The notes beneath the pieces are model-generated. The model saw nothing but the letters and a program-made list of their open reading frames with translations, was not told where the DNA came from and made no database searches. From an uncultured Rikenellaceae bacterium (lineage in GTDB: Bacteria; Bacteroidota; Bacteroidia; Bacteroidales; UBA932), in the NCBI GenBank assembly GCA_937906485.1, contig CALCYB010000018.1, forward strand, positions 1 to 6,100: a stretch of DNA of 6,100 bases. The letters run 5' to 3'. Position numbers and translations under genes: made by a program. Shown in pieces: positions 5,564 to 6,100 of this stretch; position 1 is the stretch's first letter, and every line of letters starts with the position of its first letter.

Positions 5564-6100
5564 ATGAAAAACGCCAACGACCCGATGGGAGCCGCCATCC
5601 ACGACTACTTCAAAAACGCAAAAAGTGAACGCCTGAGGGTCTTTTCCCCGGATTTTGAAGAAGATGAAATCCCAGTAGCCACCTTGTTCCGCAACAAGGC
5701 CCAGATGTCTGTCATCGAACGCAAGGCCCTGGAATACTGCCACGGCAAAATTCTGGATGTCGGGGCGGGAAGCGGATGCCACTCCATCGTCCTGAAACAA
5801 GCAGGGAAAGAAGTCAGTGCCATTGACATATCCCCTCTCTCGGTACAGGTCATGCAGGAAAGAGGGCTGAGGGCGTTTGAATACGACCTTTTCGACCCGG
5901 CTTTTGATGAACGATACGACACCATCCTCATGCTGATGAACGGCGCAGGTATCATCGGCCGCATCGAGCGCCTGGGTGCCTTTTTTGAAAGGATGAAACA
6001 ACTGCTGCTCCCCGGAGGAAGCATCTTGATGGACTCCAGCGACTTGAAGTACCTGTACGAAGAGGAGGACGGCAGTTTTCTGATTGACCTCAACGGCAAA
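5564..6100 (+). CDS. Class I SAM-dependent methyltransferase, 3' end cut by window edge
   Basis: The frame is open from ATG at 5564 through the last base (179 codons, no stop), so the gene continues past the window. It begins MKNANDPMGAAIHDYF. The SAM-binding motif I is ILDVGAGSG (63-71), with the acidic residue of the second strand in AIDIS (D88), EYDLFDP (106-112) as a likely adenine-side loop, and LLLPGGSILMDSSDLKYLY (147-165) as the post-III region. These mark a Rossmann-type class I methyltransferase. The stretch ILMLMNGAGIIGRIERLGAFF (121-141) is distinctive and may help subfamily assignment. The substrate (small molecule, protein or RNA) cannot be read from the sequence. It is divergent from the M6 protease gene across a 116-bp gap. 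The start is chosen because it is the first ATG after the promoter-like region; a second ATG occurs at codon 8. The competing minus-strand open frames here lack any recognisable family motif. Confidence 0.92.
   Translation, partial: MKNANDPMGAAIHDYFKNAKSERLRVFSPDFEEDEIPVATLFRNKAQMSVIERKALEYCHGKILDVGAGSGCHSIVLKQAGKEVSAIDISPLSVQVMQERGLRAFEYDLFDPAFDERYDTILMLMNGAGIIGRIERLGAFFERMKQLLLPGGSILMDSSDLKYLYEEEDGSFLIDLNGK

Noticed and set aside
5444..6099. Two overlapping minus-strand open frames (185 and 164 codons) opposite the methyltransferase
   Set aside because: The plus strand encodes a clear SAM-binding motif (ILDVGAGSG) in a frame open for 179 codons; the minus frames show no family motif.

Overview
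The window looks like chromosomal DNA of a Bacteroidota (Bacteroidales-type) bacterium with moderate GC. The main evidence is upstream sites matching the Bacteroides-type promoter (-33 TTTG/TTG, -7 TAnnTTTG), 5' leaders without clear Shine-Dalgarno sequences, and protein families typical of this group. These include a long secreted M6 metalloprotease with C-terminal beta-sandwich modules and a hydroxyacid dehydrogenase with a variant motif that I associate from memory with Bacteroidota. Genus cannot be assigned from the sequence alone.

Layout. Positions 1-1318 (minus) hold most of a cardiolipin synthase (two HKD motifs), cut by the left edge. Six bases upstream of it, in the same operon, is a 132-aa gene (1325-1723, minus) that resembles a stand-alone, degenerate C-terminal AIRS domain of PurL. 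An 83-bp divergent gap with two interleaved promoter candidates separates this operon from a tRNA-Leu(GAG) gene (1807-1893, plus), which ends in a strong intrinsic terminator. The promoter of the next gene, a D-2-hydroxyacid dehydrogenase (1987-2901, plus), begins in the terminator's T tract. Its 3' end overlaps by 7 bp the 3' end of the convergent 850-aa M6 metalloprotease gene (2895-5447, minus). A 116-bp divergent gap leads to a class I SAM-dependent methyltransferase (5564 to the right edge, plus, incomplete).

The genes do not form one obvious pathway. They are a membrane-lipid enzyme with an unexplained small partner, a tRNA, a cytosolic dehydrogenase, an exported protease and a methyltransferase. 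All genes except the small PurL-like one belong to well-known families. I see no CRISPR array, insertion sequence, phage gene or toxin system. The items most worth a second look are the orphan PurL-like domain upstream of cls, a perfect 22-bp palindrome inside the protease gene, and the compressed regulatory architecture around the tRNA and at the convergent gene ends.
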